Part shown: positions 7,175 to 15,243 of the stretch, in pieces
Position numbering within the stretch: position 1 is the stretch's first letter
Layout of the letters: every line of letters begins with the position of its first letter
Assembly (NCBI GenBank): GCA_038318895.1
Contig: JBBQCS010000068.1
Span: forward strand, 1-15,938
Direction of reading: 5' to 3'
Source: UBA11222 sp030652895
GTDB taxonomy: Bacteria > Pseudomonadota > Alphaproteobacteria > UBA11222
DNA: 15,938 nt
The notes under the pieces: generated by a model
The model's input: only the letters and a program-made list of their open reading frames with translations
The model's database searches: none
What the model was told of the DNA's origin: nothing
Made by a program: the position numbers and the translations under genes

Positions 7175-9351
7175 GGGCGCAACCGGCCGCGTCCTCAAGC
7201 ACTCCTGAATATGCAGTTGAATATACCGGCGCCGCCGCGATGCCGCCGGAAACTCCGGCCGATATGCCGGCACAGTCTCTCCGGGAATGGCGCGGCGGCA
7301 ATACTGGAAGTTTTCCCGAGAGTTCCCGCTTCCAGGCGCTGTTCCGGCGCAGTGTGTTGTTCTCGGGCACGCTGTTGCTGACCCTATGGGCGGCCTATGG
7401 CATGTATGACGTGTTGGCGGTCGACGATCTGACCTATGTGCAGATTCTGATCCTGGTCCTGTTTATTCCGAACTTCGCCTGGATTTCCTTCTGGTTTATC
7501 AGCGCGCTTATGGGGTTTATTGTGGTGCTCTGGCCGCGCCCGTCAGTGCGGGCGCCAACGCTGGCCCCTGGTGGCACGATAATCCTCAGTAAGCGGACGG
7601 CTTTGGTGATGCCCACCTATAACGAGCCGCCGCACCGGATTTACGCGAACATACAGGCGATGTATGAAGCGTTGCGCGACATGGGGGCGCTGCGCTCTTT
7701 CGATATTTTCATCCTCAGTGACACCACCGAGGCCGCGGTCTGGCTGGAGGAAGAAGAAGGCTTTCGTGATCTGCGCGCGCGCACCGGTGGAGAGGCCAAT
7801 CTGTTTTACCGGCGGCGGCCCAAAAACATCGCGCGCAAATCCGGTAACGTCGAGGATTTCTGCCGCCGTTGGGGAATGACTTACGACCACATGATCGTAT
7901 TAGATGCGGATAGCCTAATGACAGGCGAGGCGCTGGTGCGGCTTGCCGCCGCCATGGAGGCCCACCCAGAAGCCGGCATTATCCAGACCGCGCCACACAT
8001 CATCAATGGCGGTACATTATTCGCACGGCTGCAGCAATTCGCCGGACAGGCCTATGGCTCCGTGGTCGCGGCGGGTCTGGCCTACTGGCATATGGGCGAT
8101 GGGAATTACTGGGGCCACAACGCGATCATCCGCACACGGGCGTTTCTTGAAAATGCCGGATTACCGGCTTTGCGGGGGCGCGCGCCATTTGGCGGCCATA
8201 TTCTCAGCCATGATTTCGTCGAAGCGGCGTTGATACGCCGGGGCGGATGGAAAGTCTATATGGCGGCTGAAATAGATGGCAGTTTTGAAGAAAGCCCGCC
8301 AGGGCTGATAGATTATGCCGCGCGTGACCGGCGCTGGTGCCAGGGTAATATGCAGCATATGGCGGTGTTGCCTACGCGCGGGCTGCACTGGCTCAGCCGT
8401 TTGCATCTGGGGCTAGGCATATTCGGCTACCTCGCCTCGCCATTCTGGTTGAGCTTCCTTCTGGTCGGCATGTTGCTGAGCTTGCAGGCGCGCTATATTC
8501 GTCCGGAATATTTCACGGATGAATTTCAGATTTTCCCTACCTGGCCGGTGATCAATCCTCAACTCGCCGCATGGCTTTATGCGGGTACTATGGCTGTATT
8601 GCTTGGGCCAAAAATTCTTGGCGTCCTGGTGCTGATGCGCAGCCGGATCCGGTCCGCGGGATTTGGCGGGCGCCTGGCGATTGTCGGTGGGTTGCTGGTG
8701 GAAACGCTGCTGTCTTCAATGACGGCGCCAGTTATGATGTTGATTCAGACTTCGGCAGTGATTGGCTCTCTGGCGGGGCGTGATGTCGGGTGGCGCACCC
8801 AGCGGCGCGGCGACGACCGCGTGCCGTTCAGGGAAATTGCGCTGCGCCATCGCGGCCATACCATTCTTGGCGTGGTCCTTGGCGTATCTGCCTATGCGGT
8901 TTCTCCGATGCTGCTTGCGTGGATGTCGCCGGTGGTGCTTGGGCTGCTGCTGGCCATTCCATTGTCGGCATTGGGCGCCAGCCGGCGGTGCGGTCAGGCG
9001 CTGGCGCGGGCGGGGTTGTTACTGACGCCATCAGAATCCAACCCACATCCAATTATACTGCGTTCCCGGATAATTCAGGAAGAATTGGCGCTTAAAGGTA
9101 TGCCTAATTGGGACCCGCTATCACGCATTGTGGCCGATGCGGATTTGCGGGCGCTGCATCTTGGGATGCTTGATAAGCCGCATACGGGGGTCAGGGGTAA
9201 TGTGGATGTGGAGTTTGTAGTCGCCATGGCCAAGCTGCAACAGGCAAAAAGCGTTGATGAAGCGGCGAGTTTTCTTTCCGCAAGGGAAAAGCTTGCGGTG
9301 CTTGGTCATGCAGACGGGGTTGCGCGCCTTGTAAGTCTGGCACGCGGCTGA
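7162..9351 (+). CDS. opgH: Glucans biosynthesis glucosyltransferase OpgH (MdoH)
   Basis: Inner-membrane GT2-family transferase (729 aa) that polymerises glucose from UDP-glucose into the OPG backbone and passes it to the periplasm, where OpgG acts. N-terminal TM segments lie at about 66-84 and 94-124. The cytoplasmic catalytic domain has MPTYNEP (150-156), the DAD metal motif (248-250), SHDFVEA (349-355, putative base region) and RRWCQGN (390-396), the (Q/R)xxRW-type acceptor motif. Several TM helices follow between about 410 and 620, then a soluble C-terminal tail. It is shorter than the ~850-aa E. coli protein, mainly at the N-terminus, which here is a Pro/Ala/Glu-rich tail of about 60 residues. 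The ATG at 7162 lies inside the end of opgG. Confidence 0.95.
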   Translation: MDNIRAQPAASSSTPEYAVEYTGAAAMPPETPADMPAQSLREWRGGNTGSFPESSRFQALFRRSVLFSGTLLLTLWAAYGMYDVLAVDDLTYVQILILVLFIPNFAWISFWFISALMGFIVVLWPRPSVRAPTLAPGGTIILSKRTALVMPTYNEPPHRIYANIQAMYEALRDMGALRSFDIFILSDTTEAAVWLEEEEGFRDLRARTGGEANLFYRRRPKNIARKSGNVEDFCRRWGMTYDHMIVLDADSLMTGEALVRLAAAMEAHPEAGIIQTAPHIINGGTLFARLQQFAGQAYGSVVAAGLAYWHMGDGNYWGHNAIIRTRAFLENAGLPALRGRAPFGGHILSHDFVEAALIRRGGWKVYMAAEIDGSFEESPPGLIDYAARDRRWCQGNMQHMAVLPTRGLHWLSRLHLGLGIFGYLASPFWLSFLLVGMLLSLQARYIRPEYFTDEFQIFPTWPVINPQLAAWLYAGTMAVLLGPKILGVLVLMRSRIRSAGFGGRLAIVGGLLVETLLSSMTAPVMMLIQTSAVIGSLAGRDVGWRTQRRGDDRVPFREIALRHRGHTILGVVLGVSAYAVSPMLLAWMSPVVLGLLLAIPLSALGASRRCGQALARAGLLLTPSESNPHPIILRSRIIQEELALKGMPNWDPLSRIVADADLRALHLGMLDKPHTGVRGNVDVEFVVAMAKLQQAKSVDEAASFLSAREKLAVLGHADGVARLVSLARG

Positions 9352-9379
9352 AAAATGTTCCGTCAGTGCGGCTTTTTTT
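9343..9379 (+). terminator. Intrinsic terminator after opgH
   Basis: The end of opgH, including its TGA, forms an imperfect stem. GCTGA (9347-9351) pairs with TCAGT (9363-9367), extended by CGC (9343-9345) with GCG (9368-9370), followed by GC and seven T residues (9373-9379). It separates the opgGH unit from the next gene. Confidence 0.6.
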
Positions 9380-9472
9380 ATAATTGTCCGGCAGGTTTTG
9401 TGGCTTGCTTTCCTGGTGCAAAAGAGAGTTAAAAACGTACGCAGTTAGCCAGATGTAATTGAGGAGCCCGCC

Positions 9473-11515
9473 ATGCCGTCTTCCTATGCCAATTTACTTA
9501 GCCCGCTTGATCTTGGATTCACCACGCTGAAAAACCGCGTACTGATGGGATCGATGCACACTGGACTGGAGGAAATGCCCGATGGCTATGATCGCCAGGC
9601 GGCGTTCTTTGCAGAACGGGCGCGTGGCGAGGTGGGGCTGATTATAACGGGCGGTTATGGCCCGAACCGGGCAGGGCGGCTGGCGCCAAATTCCGATTAT
9701 ATTGCGCCGGACCAAAATCTGGATGGGCATCGCAAGATCACCGATGCAGTGCATCGCGAGGGCGGCAAGGTGGCGCTGCAGTTGCTGCATGGCGGGCGTT
9801 ATGCCCATCACAAGGAAATCGTTTCGGCGTCCGCCGTGCCAACCCGTATCAATCCGGTTGTGGCGCGCGAAATGACCACGCAGGAATGCTATCAGACTAT
9901 CGAGGATTTCGGCACGGCCGCCAAACTTGCAAAACAGATCGGCTATGACGGTGTGGAAATCATGGGGTCGGAAGGCTATCTGCTGACTCAATTCACCGCG
10001 CCGCGAGTTAATCATCGTACAGATGAATTTGGCGGAACACCGGAAAACCGCCGCCGCATGCCCGTTGAGGCAGTGCGCAATGCGCGGCAAAAGGCCGGCA
10101 AAGATTTTATAATTATCTACCGTCTGTCGGCGCTTGATCTTGTGGAAGGCGGCAGTTCACTGGACGAGGTTATAGCGCTGGCGCAGGCGGTGCAGGCGGC
10201 AGGCGCCAGCATTATCAATACGGGCATCGGCTGGCACGAGGCGCGCATTCCCACCATTGCCCATATGGTGCCGCGCGGTGCTTTCACCTGGGCGGTGAAG
10301 CGTATCAAACCGCATCTGGGCATTCCGCTGGTTTATTCCAACCGGGTGAACAATCCCGCACAGGCCGAAGCCATCCTGGCGGACGGCGTCAGTGATATGA
10401 TTTCTATGGCGCGCCCGCTGCTGGCGGATGCGGATTTCATGAAAAAGACACGGCTTGGCAAAGCGGAAGAGATCAATATCTGCATCGGCTGCAATCAGGG
10501 CTGTCTGGATAACGCCTTCACCGGAAAGCTTACCACCTGCATGGTCAACCCGCGCGCCTGCCGCGAAGTAGACCTGAACATTGCGCCAGTGAAAGCCCCG
10601 AAACATTATGCGGTGGTGGGGGCGGGGCCCGGCGGAATGGCCTTTGCCGCAACGGCCGCCGAGCATGGGCACAAGGTCACGCTGTACGAAGCGGCCAGTG
10701 AATTAGGCGGCCAGTTCAATCTGGCGAAAATAATTCCCGGCAAGGAGGATTACGCCGAAACGATTGCCTATTATGATGCGATGCTGCGCAAATTTCAGGT
10801 GGATGTGCGGCTGAACTGCCGGGCAGCGGTTGAAGACTTAACCGGCAATAAGTATGACGCCGTCGTGCTTGCCACAGGCATTACGCCGCGGACGCCGGAA
10901 ATTCCGGGTATCAACCATCCCAAGGTGCTGTCCTATCTGGATGTGCTGGCGGGGCGCAAGCCGGTGGGTAAGCGGGTGGCGATACTGGGGGCGGGCGGCA
11001 TTGGTTTTGACGTGGCTGAATTTATCATGCACCCGCACGGGGCCAGCGATCCGGCCAAACCCGACATTGCGCGTTTCAATGAGGAGTGGGGAATCGACGG
11101 AGACTACGCAAACGTAGCGGGGCTCTCACCCAGAGGCATGAACATGCCATGCGACAAACAGGTGTGGATGCTGCAACGCAAGCCGCAAGGCAAATTCGGA
11201 TCGACCCTGAGCAAGACCCGCGGTTGGGCGACATTTGTCGAGATCATGATGCGCGGGGTCGCCATGATCGGGGACGCGGAATATATAAAAATTGATGATC
11301 GCGGCCTGCATTTTCGCACGGGAGGCAAGGACCAGGTGCTGGAGGTTGATACCATCATCACGTGCACCGGACAGGAACCGTTACGTGAACTGGAAGCGGG
11401 GCTGCGCAAGGCGGGAATGGCGGTGCATCTGATTGGCGGTGCGGATGAAGCGAGCGAGCTGGATGCGGTGCGCGCTATTGAGCAGGCCGTGCGCCTGGTC
11501 GCTGCGGAAGCATAA
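9473..11515 (+). CDS. FadH-type NADPH-dependent 2,4-dienoyl-CoA reductase / NADH:flavin oxidoreductase
   Basis: Large (680 aa) iron-sulfur flavoenzyme of the Old Yellow Enzyme-FAD/NAD(P) reductase fusion family. The FMN TIM-barrel domain (about 1-330) contains LQLLHGGRY and the active-site candidates Tyr169 (GSEGYLLTQF) and His255 (GIGWHE). These match the Tyr/His pair of E. coli FadH. Four cysteines, 337, 340, 344 and 356 (CIGCNQGC then C after 11 residues), form the [4Fe-4S] site. The FAD motif VVGAGPGGM (381-389) and NADPH motif ILGAGGIG (504-511) are intact. Likely role is removing 2,4-double bonds from unsaturated fatty acyl-CoA, but relatives reduce other enones (for example trimethylamine dehydrogenase-like or enoate reductases). 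GAGGAG lies 7 nt before the ATG. It appears monocistronic. Confidence 0.88.
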   Translation: MPSSYANLLSPLDLGFTTLKNRVLMGSMHTGLEEMPDGYDRQAAFFAERARGEVGLIITGGYGPNRAGRLAPNSDYIAPDQNLDGHRKITDAVHREGGKVALQLLHGGRYAHHKEIVSASAVPTRINPVVAREMTTQECYQTIEDFGTAAKLAKQIGYDGVEIMGSEGYLLTQFTAPRVNHRTDEFGGTPENRRRMPVEAVRNARQKAGKDFIIIYRLSALDLVEGGSSLDEVIALAQAVQAAGASIINTGIGWHEARIPTIAHMVPRGAFTWAVKRIKPHLGIPLVYSNRVNNPAQAEAILADGVSDMISMARPLLADADFMKKTRLGKAEEINICIGCNQGCLDNAFTGKLTTCMVNPRACREVDLNIAPVKAPKHYAVVGAGPGGMAFAATAAEHGHKVTLYEAASELGGQFNLAKIIPGKEDYAETIAYYDAMLRKFQVDVRLNCRAAVEDLTGNKYDAVVLATGITPRTPEIPGINHPKVLSYLDVLAGRKPVGKRVAILGAGGIGFDVAEFIMHPHGASDPAKPDIARFNEEWGIDGDYANVAGLSPRGMNMPCDKQVWMLQRKPQGKFGSTLSKTRGWATFVEIMMRGVAMIGDAEYIKIDDRGLHFRTGGKDQVLEVDTIITCTGQEPLRELEAGLRKAGMAVHLIGGADEASELDAVRAIEQAVRLVAAEA

Positions 11516-11523
11516 ATGACCGC

Positions 11524-12135
11524 CTAAGTTTCGGGATTGGGTTTTCCCGGAAAGGCGCTAAGCGGGAGTTCGCTGGCGTCAATGACTGCGGCATAACCGC
11601 TGCCTAAATCGATGAAGCTTTCATCAACGACGGCTACGGCTTGGGAATTGAGTGTATGGAGCGCTGTTTCATCCGGGCCGTCCACATAATACAGTGTTCC
11701 AAATACCTGACGGAATTCTCCGGTGCTGCTCTCAACAGGAAGCATTAAATTTTCTGAGCGTTTTACGCGGCCATTCATCGAAGGCACGCCCATATGGGTG
11801 CAGGCGGCATAGCCAAACTCAAATATCATCCGAACACGGGCTATTACTCTGTCCCGCAAGGCTGGATGGGTTAAATCGAGAAGGTTTACTCCCGTAAGTT
11901 CAAGCCCGCCAAAGCGCTCCACAACCGCCGATCCCAATCGTCTGATAATGAAGCGATCGTCCCCTTCAATATCCAGGACAAAAATATGGGGCGTGAATTC
12001 GGTGAGATCACCGAGGCGAATATCTTCCCGGAAAGGCAGCCGCTTATCGCCGCGAAAGCGCCGCCAATGTTTCAGCATTAACCGTGATTCGGCTCGCTCC
12101 GGTCCGGCCACTTTATTATTTGCCGCCTCTGTCAA
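11524..12135 (-). CDS. PAS_5-domain protein of unknown role
   Basis: A 203-aa soluble protein matching the alphaproteobacterial PAS_5 pattern: a helix with a conserved W (LMLKHWRRFRG), PFREDI, then HIFVLDIEGDDRFIIRRLGSA and a G-x-x-LTG-x-NLLDL segment. No output domain, TM segment or DNA-binding motif is visible, so it is probably a stand-alone sensory or adaptor module. The start is uncertain. TTG at 12135 gives the length reported, GTG at 12111 removes 8 residues, and ATG at 12078 would cut into the conserved W helix; none has a good ribosome binding site. With the TTG start it overlaps the macro gene by 20 nt, consistent with coupling. Its stop is 8 bp from the stop of the convergent fadH-type gene. 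Confidence 0.72.
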   Translation of the reverse strand: MTEAANNKVAGPERAESRLMLKHWRRFRGDKRLPFREDIRLGDLTEFTPHIFVLDIEGDDRFIIRRLGSAVVERFGGLELTGVNLLDLTHPALRDRVIARVRMIFEFGYAACTHMGVPSMNGRVKRSENLMLPVESSTGEFRQVFGTLYYVDGPDETALHTLNSQAVAVVDESFIDLGSGYAAVIDASELPLSAFPGKPNPET

Positions 12136-12649
12136 AGACTTCAGCGAAGCCTTGTTTCAACATGTTTTGCGCCTCATCACCAAACGCCACAAACAGTATG
12201 TGCGTCAGTGCGCCGCCCGCGTCAATATAGGCCTTCGTTTGAGTCGCCGCAATAATGGCCGCGCGGGCGGGCGGAAAGCCATATATGCCGGTGCTGATCG
12301 CGGGAAACGCAATCGATGTGATCGCGCGCGCCTGCGCCAGTGCAAAACAGGCGCGATAGCACCCCGCCAGTAATGCGTCTTCGTTGGCGCCGCCCCCCTG
12401 CCAGACCGGGCCCACCGCGTGGAATATGAATTTCGCGGGCAACAGGTATGCCTTGGTTGCAACCGCGCTGCCGGTGGCGCAGCCGCCAAGCGTCTGGCAT
12501 TCCGCCAGCAATTGCGGCCCTGCACCGCGCTGAATGGCGCCATTGACGCCGCTGCCGCCGCTTAGCCGTTCATTGGCGGCATTGACGATGGCGTCTACCC
12601 GGCATTGGGTGATGTCACCGTCAACTATTTTGATGCGCGGGTCGATCAT
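12116..12649 (-). CDS. Macro-domain protein (YmdB/MacroD-like ADP-ribose hydrolase family)
   Basis: A single macro domain, 177 aa. Macro proteins of this class bind ADP-ribose and commonly remove acetyl or ADP-ribosyl groups from O-acetyl-ADP-ribose or modified proteins. Visible motifs: VDGDIT (9-14), DAIVNAAN (19-26, Asn26 expected to contact the distal ribose), GGSGVNGAI (31-39), GGCATGSA and AFPAISTGIYGFP (114-126), the phosphate-binding loop. At the position of the YmdB/MacroD catalytic Asp (GGGGVDGAI in relatives) this protein has Asn36. It may therefore be a binder or use another residue. The ATG at 12649 lies 29 nt inside the 3' end of the permease gene, a strong sign of translational coupling. 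Confidence 0.92.
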   Translation of the reverse strand: MIDPRIKIVDGDITQCRVDAIVNAANERLSGGSGVNGAIQRGAGPQLLAECQTLGGCATGSAVATKAYLLPAKFIFHAVGPVWQGGGANEDALLAGCYRACFALAQARAITSIAFPAISTGIYGFPPARAAIIAATQTKAYIDAGGALTHILFVAFGDEAQNMLKQGFAEVFDRGGK

Positions 12650-13925
12650 TGGGTTTTGCTCTTGTCATCCACCATAAAAACACAAGGCCGGGAACTGCGG
12701 CAAGCGTGCTGAGCATAAAAAAGCCTGGCCATCCTGCCGCCTCTACGACATACCCCGTAACCGACGACAATACCGTCCGCCCGACGGCGGCCAGCGACGT
12801 GAGCAGCGCGAATTGCGTTGCAGTATAGGCGCGTTCCTGGCACAGGGTGCTCAGATAGGCCACAAAAACGACTGTGCCAAAGCCGCCGGTGAAGTTCTCA
12901 ATACCGATGGTGGCGATCAGCAGATTGAGATCCGCGCCGGCATGGGCCAGCCACACAAACATGGCGTTCGACGCCATCTGGGTAATGCCGCCAATCCATA
13001 GCGCCGCGCCGGTGCCCAGACTGCGCGCCGCCATACCCCCGGCAAAGCCGCCCGCCAGCACGGCAATCAGCCCGATGCCTTTCACCACCCGGCCATAAGT
13101 TGTCATCTCAAAGCCCAGATCGAGCACAAAGGGGGCTGTCATTACCCCCGCCGCAGCATCGCCAAGCTTGAACAGCAATACAAAAAGCAGAATGGCGAGC
13201 CATCCCTGCCGTTGTGAAAATTCGGTGAACGGACGAAGTGCGGTTTGCCACAGACGCTCGACGCCGGTGTCCGTCAGCGCAGGCCCGTCCGGTTCCTTTG
13301 ACAGTAGCGCGGCTGCCATGCCCACCAATAACAGCATGGCAAGTGCAGTATATACGACAGCCCAGCCCGGAGCGCCCGTGAGCGACATGCCGCCAAGCAC
13401 GGAATAAAGTTCAATTGCCCCCGCAGTTGAAACCAGCAACGCCACCCGGTAGGCTGCGACAAAATTCGCCATGCCTGCCGCCTGCGTGTCGGTTTCCAGG
13501 CTTTCAACCCGGAAAGCGTCGATGACAATATCCTGGGTCGCCGATAAAAACGCCACAAGCAGGGCAAGGCCCGCCAGCAGCAACGGCATCTGCAGCGGAT
13601 CAGCCTGGCCCATGGCGATCACTGCCGCCATCAATCCCGCCTGCGAAGCGATCAGCCAGGCGCGCCGCCGCCCAAGACGGCGCGTGAGAAACGGAATGGG
13701 CAGCGCATCCACCAGCGGCGCCCACAGGAATTTGAGTACATACGGGATGCCCACGAGGGAATACAGGCCAATAGTGGAAAGCGATATGCCCGCATCCTTC
13801 ATCCACACCTGCAGTGTTGCCCCGGTCAGCGCCAGGGGCAGCCCGGACGAAAATCCCAAAAACAGCATTGCGGCAACGCGCGGCTGCAAATATACCGTCA
13901 GGCCGTTAAGCGGTTTTGTGCTCAT
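12621..13925 (-). CDS. AmpG-like MFS permease
   Basis: Integral inner-membrane transporter of the major facilitator superfamily, 434 aa with about 12 predicted TM helices. The LFLGFSSGLPLALTGATLQ start, the loop TRRLGRRRAW (81-90) and QDIVIDAFRVESL (131-143) are the marks of the AmpG group. That group imports anhydro-muropeptides (GlcNAc-anhMurNAc peptides) for cell-wall recycling in gamma- and some alphaproteobacteria. Substrate here is inferred only from that similarity. ATG at 13925 is chosen because the family sequence starts within 20 residues; an ATG at 13970 and a TTG at 13976 would add an unlikely Cys/His-containing leader. Ribosome binding sites are weak for all. It is the first gene of the permease-macro-PAS set. 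Confidence 0.86.
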   Translation of the reverse strand: MSTKPLNGLTVYLQPRVAAMLFLGFSSGLPLALTGATLQVWMKDAGISLSTIGLYSLVGIPYVLKFLWAPLVDALPIPFLTRRLGRRRAWLIASQAGLMAAVIAMGQADPLQMPLLLAGLALLVAFLSATQDIVIDAFRVESLETDTQAAGMANFVAAYRVALLVSTAGAIELYSVLGGMSLTGAPGWAVVYTALAMLLLVGMAAALLSKEPDGPALTDTGVERLWQTALRPFTEFSQRQGWLAILLFVLLFKLGDAAAGVMTAPFVLDLGFEMTTYGRVVKGIGLIAVLAGGFAGGMAARSLGTGAALWIGGITQMASNAMFVWLAHAGADLNLLIATIGIENFTGGFGTVVFVAYLSTLCQERAYTATQFALLTSLAAVGRTVLSSVTGYVVEAAGWPGFFMLSTLAAVPGLVFLWWMTRAKPNDRPAHQNS

Positions 13926-14179
13926 CGTCCAGGATCGGCCCAGCGCAGTGACGTCGTGCGCGCACAGCATGAGCAACGCGACAAGGAGTGCATAAAATCA
14001 GCCCGCTTCAATGACTGGAATTATCGGAGTTATTCCAATTCAGTCTGGTTGAACAATAGTTTGGTTCCTGAGATTCGGCTAGTTTCACCATGCCGTCTGG
14101 TTTCAAGATATATGATGTGGTATTGCCGGACACGCAAAGCAATCCGGGAGCTGTTTGCGTATGCCTTGGCGGGCAGCAG
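13926..14179. promoter_or_regulatory. Intergenic region upstream of the AmpG-like gene with an inverted repeat
   Basis: This 254-bp stretch holds no supported gene on either strand. It lies between the SDR gene stop and the permease start, both on the minus strand, so it must contain the permease promoter. The main visible element is a dyad at 14013-14045: GACTG-g-AATT pairs with AATT-CAGTC (9 bp, one bulged G). An alternative inner pairing TGGAAT/ATTCCA (14015-14037 area) is also possible. No convincing -35/-10 pair was found. Confidence 0.45.
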
Positions 14180-14971
14180 CTATCGCGCCCGCCGGCCGAT
14201 GCCGACGCCGCCATCACTCAGAATTACCGTGCCGGTGGTATAGGCGCCGTCACGCCGCGAGGCGAGCAGCACGTAGTGGCCCGTGTGATTGTCCGGCTGG
14301 GCAATAAAGCCCAGCGGCGTCGTCTTGCCAATCATCACGTCAATGCCCGGCATAGCGGACAAGTGCATATCACCCTGTCCGGCAACCGAGCTTCCCGTCA
14401 ATGGCGTCAGGGTCCCGCCAGGCGCAACCCCGTTCACGCGGATGTCGGGGGTTAATTCATGCGCCAGCTGTCTGATCAGACCCAGCACCGCATGTTTTGC
14501 CGCCACATAAACCGGCCCGCCGCCGCCGGTGAAATAACTCGACGTTGACGCTGTGAAAATCATGCAACCCTTGGTCTTGCGCAATTCCGGCAGTGCGGCG
14601 CGCGCGCCCAGCAAATAGCCCTTTACGTTGACACTGAAAATTTCGTCACACATGCTGGCGAGCTGTTCGCGCGGGGTATTTTCGAGGGACACCATAAAAT
14701 CCCAGATGCCGGCATTGCCGACAAATACGTCGAGCCTCCCATGCGCGGCCACCGTTGCGGCTACCGCTTTTTCATTGTCCTCAAGCGAGCGCACATCGCC
14801 GATGGTTACGGCTACGCCCTGATGTGCGCTGGAAACGGTGTCGGCCTGAGCCTGATCGCGCACCAGCACACCCACTTTTGCACCTTCTTCCAGATAGCGC
14901 GCAACCACGGCCGCGCCGATACCCGAACCGCCCCCGGTTACCAATGCAACCTGTCCATCAAGCTGTCCCAT
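14180..14971 (-). CDS. BphB/HcaB-type cis-2,3-dihydrodiol dehydrogenase (SDR)
   Basis: NAD-dependent short-chain dehydrogenase (263 aa) that re-aromatises a cis-dihydrodiol to a catechol after ring dioxygenation. The NAD motif TGGGSGIG is at 12-19 and NAG at 86-88. The catalytic residues Asn115, Ser142, Tyr155 and Lys159 fall at the positions recalled for biphenyl dihydrodiol dehydrogenase. The blocks GNAGIWDFM, FSVNVKGY, SYFTGGGGPVYVAAKHA and RVNGVAPGGT are characteristic of BphB/HcaB/TodD rather than of generic SDRs. AGGA lies about 8 nt before the ATG. It is divergent from a ring-hydroxylating dioxygenase beta gene, which fits the assignment. The exact aromatic substrate is unknown. Confidence 0.88.
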   Translation of the reverse strand: MGQLDGQVALVTGGGSGIGAAVVARYLEEGAKVGVLVRDQAQADTVSSAHQGVAVTIGDVRSLEDNEKAVAATVAAHGRLDVFVGNAGIWDFMVSLENTPREQLASMCDEIFSVNVKGYLLGARAALPELRKTKGCMIFTASTSSYFTGGGGPVYVAAKHAVLGLIRQLAHELTPDIRVNGVAPGGTLTPLTGSSVAGQGDMHLSAMPGIDVMIGKTTPLGFIAQPDNHTGHYVLLASRRDGAYTTGTVILSDGGVGIGRRAR

Positions 14972-15243
14972 CGAAAAAATCCTCTCTGGTGAAATGCGAA
15001 AGCCACAGCATAATTTCGCCGTGGCTCCTGTCTGTCCGGTCTTGGAATGTCAAATAAGCTACTGCACGGGAATGTACCGGCGCGCATCGATCAGGGAAAG
15101 GGTATTATTACTGTATGCGAAACGTGTTGCGCCTACGGCCTATGCTCGGTTAATCTTCGTTTATGGAAAAGGCCACTTATAAGGCCTGTAAAGGACCAGA
15201 TCCGTTCTCCGGGGAAAGGGCCAAATCAGGGAGAAAACCGGAG
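14972..15243. promoter_or_regulatory. Divergent control region between dihydrodiol dehydrogenase and dioxygenase genes
   Basis: A 272-bp region expected to hold promoters for both aromatic-degradation transcripts. Elements seen: a dyad AGCCAC-N14-GTGGCT at 15001-15026, extended inward by GC/GC across one mismatch; a TTGACA-like box on the minus strand (complement of 15048-15053) without a matching -10 at 17 nt; and a second dyad AGGCC-N8-GGCCT at 15170-15187 on the dioxygenase side. No regulator gene is in the window. Confidence 0.5.

Noticed and set aside
9400..9472. Promoter for the FadH-type gene (TTGCTT with TTAAAA after 18 nt)
   Set aside because: Both boxes match the consensus too poorly to call; a promoter is expected here but I cannot place it.
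9494..10090. 198-codon minus-strand frame inside the FadH-type gene
   Set aside because: Antisense to a strongly identified flavoenzyme; no ribosome binding site and no domain.
14008..14217. 69-codon minus-strand frame between the SDR and the permease genes
   Set aside because: No ribosome binding site, no domain and overlap with the end of the SDR gene; low-complexity start.
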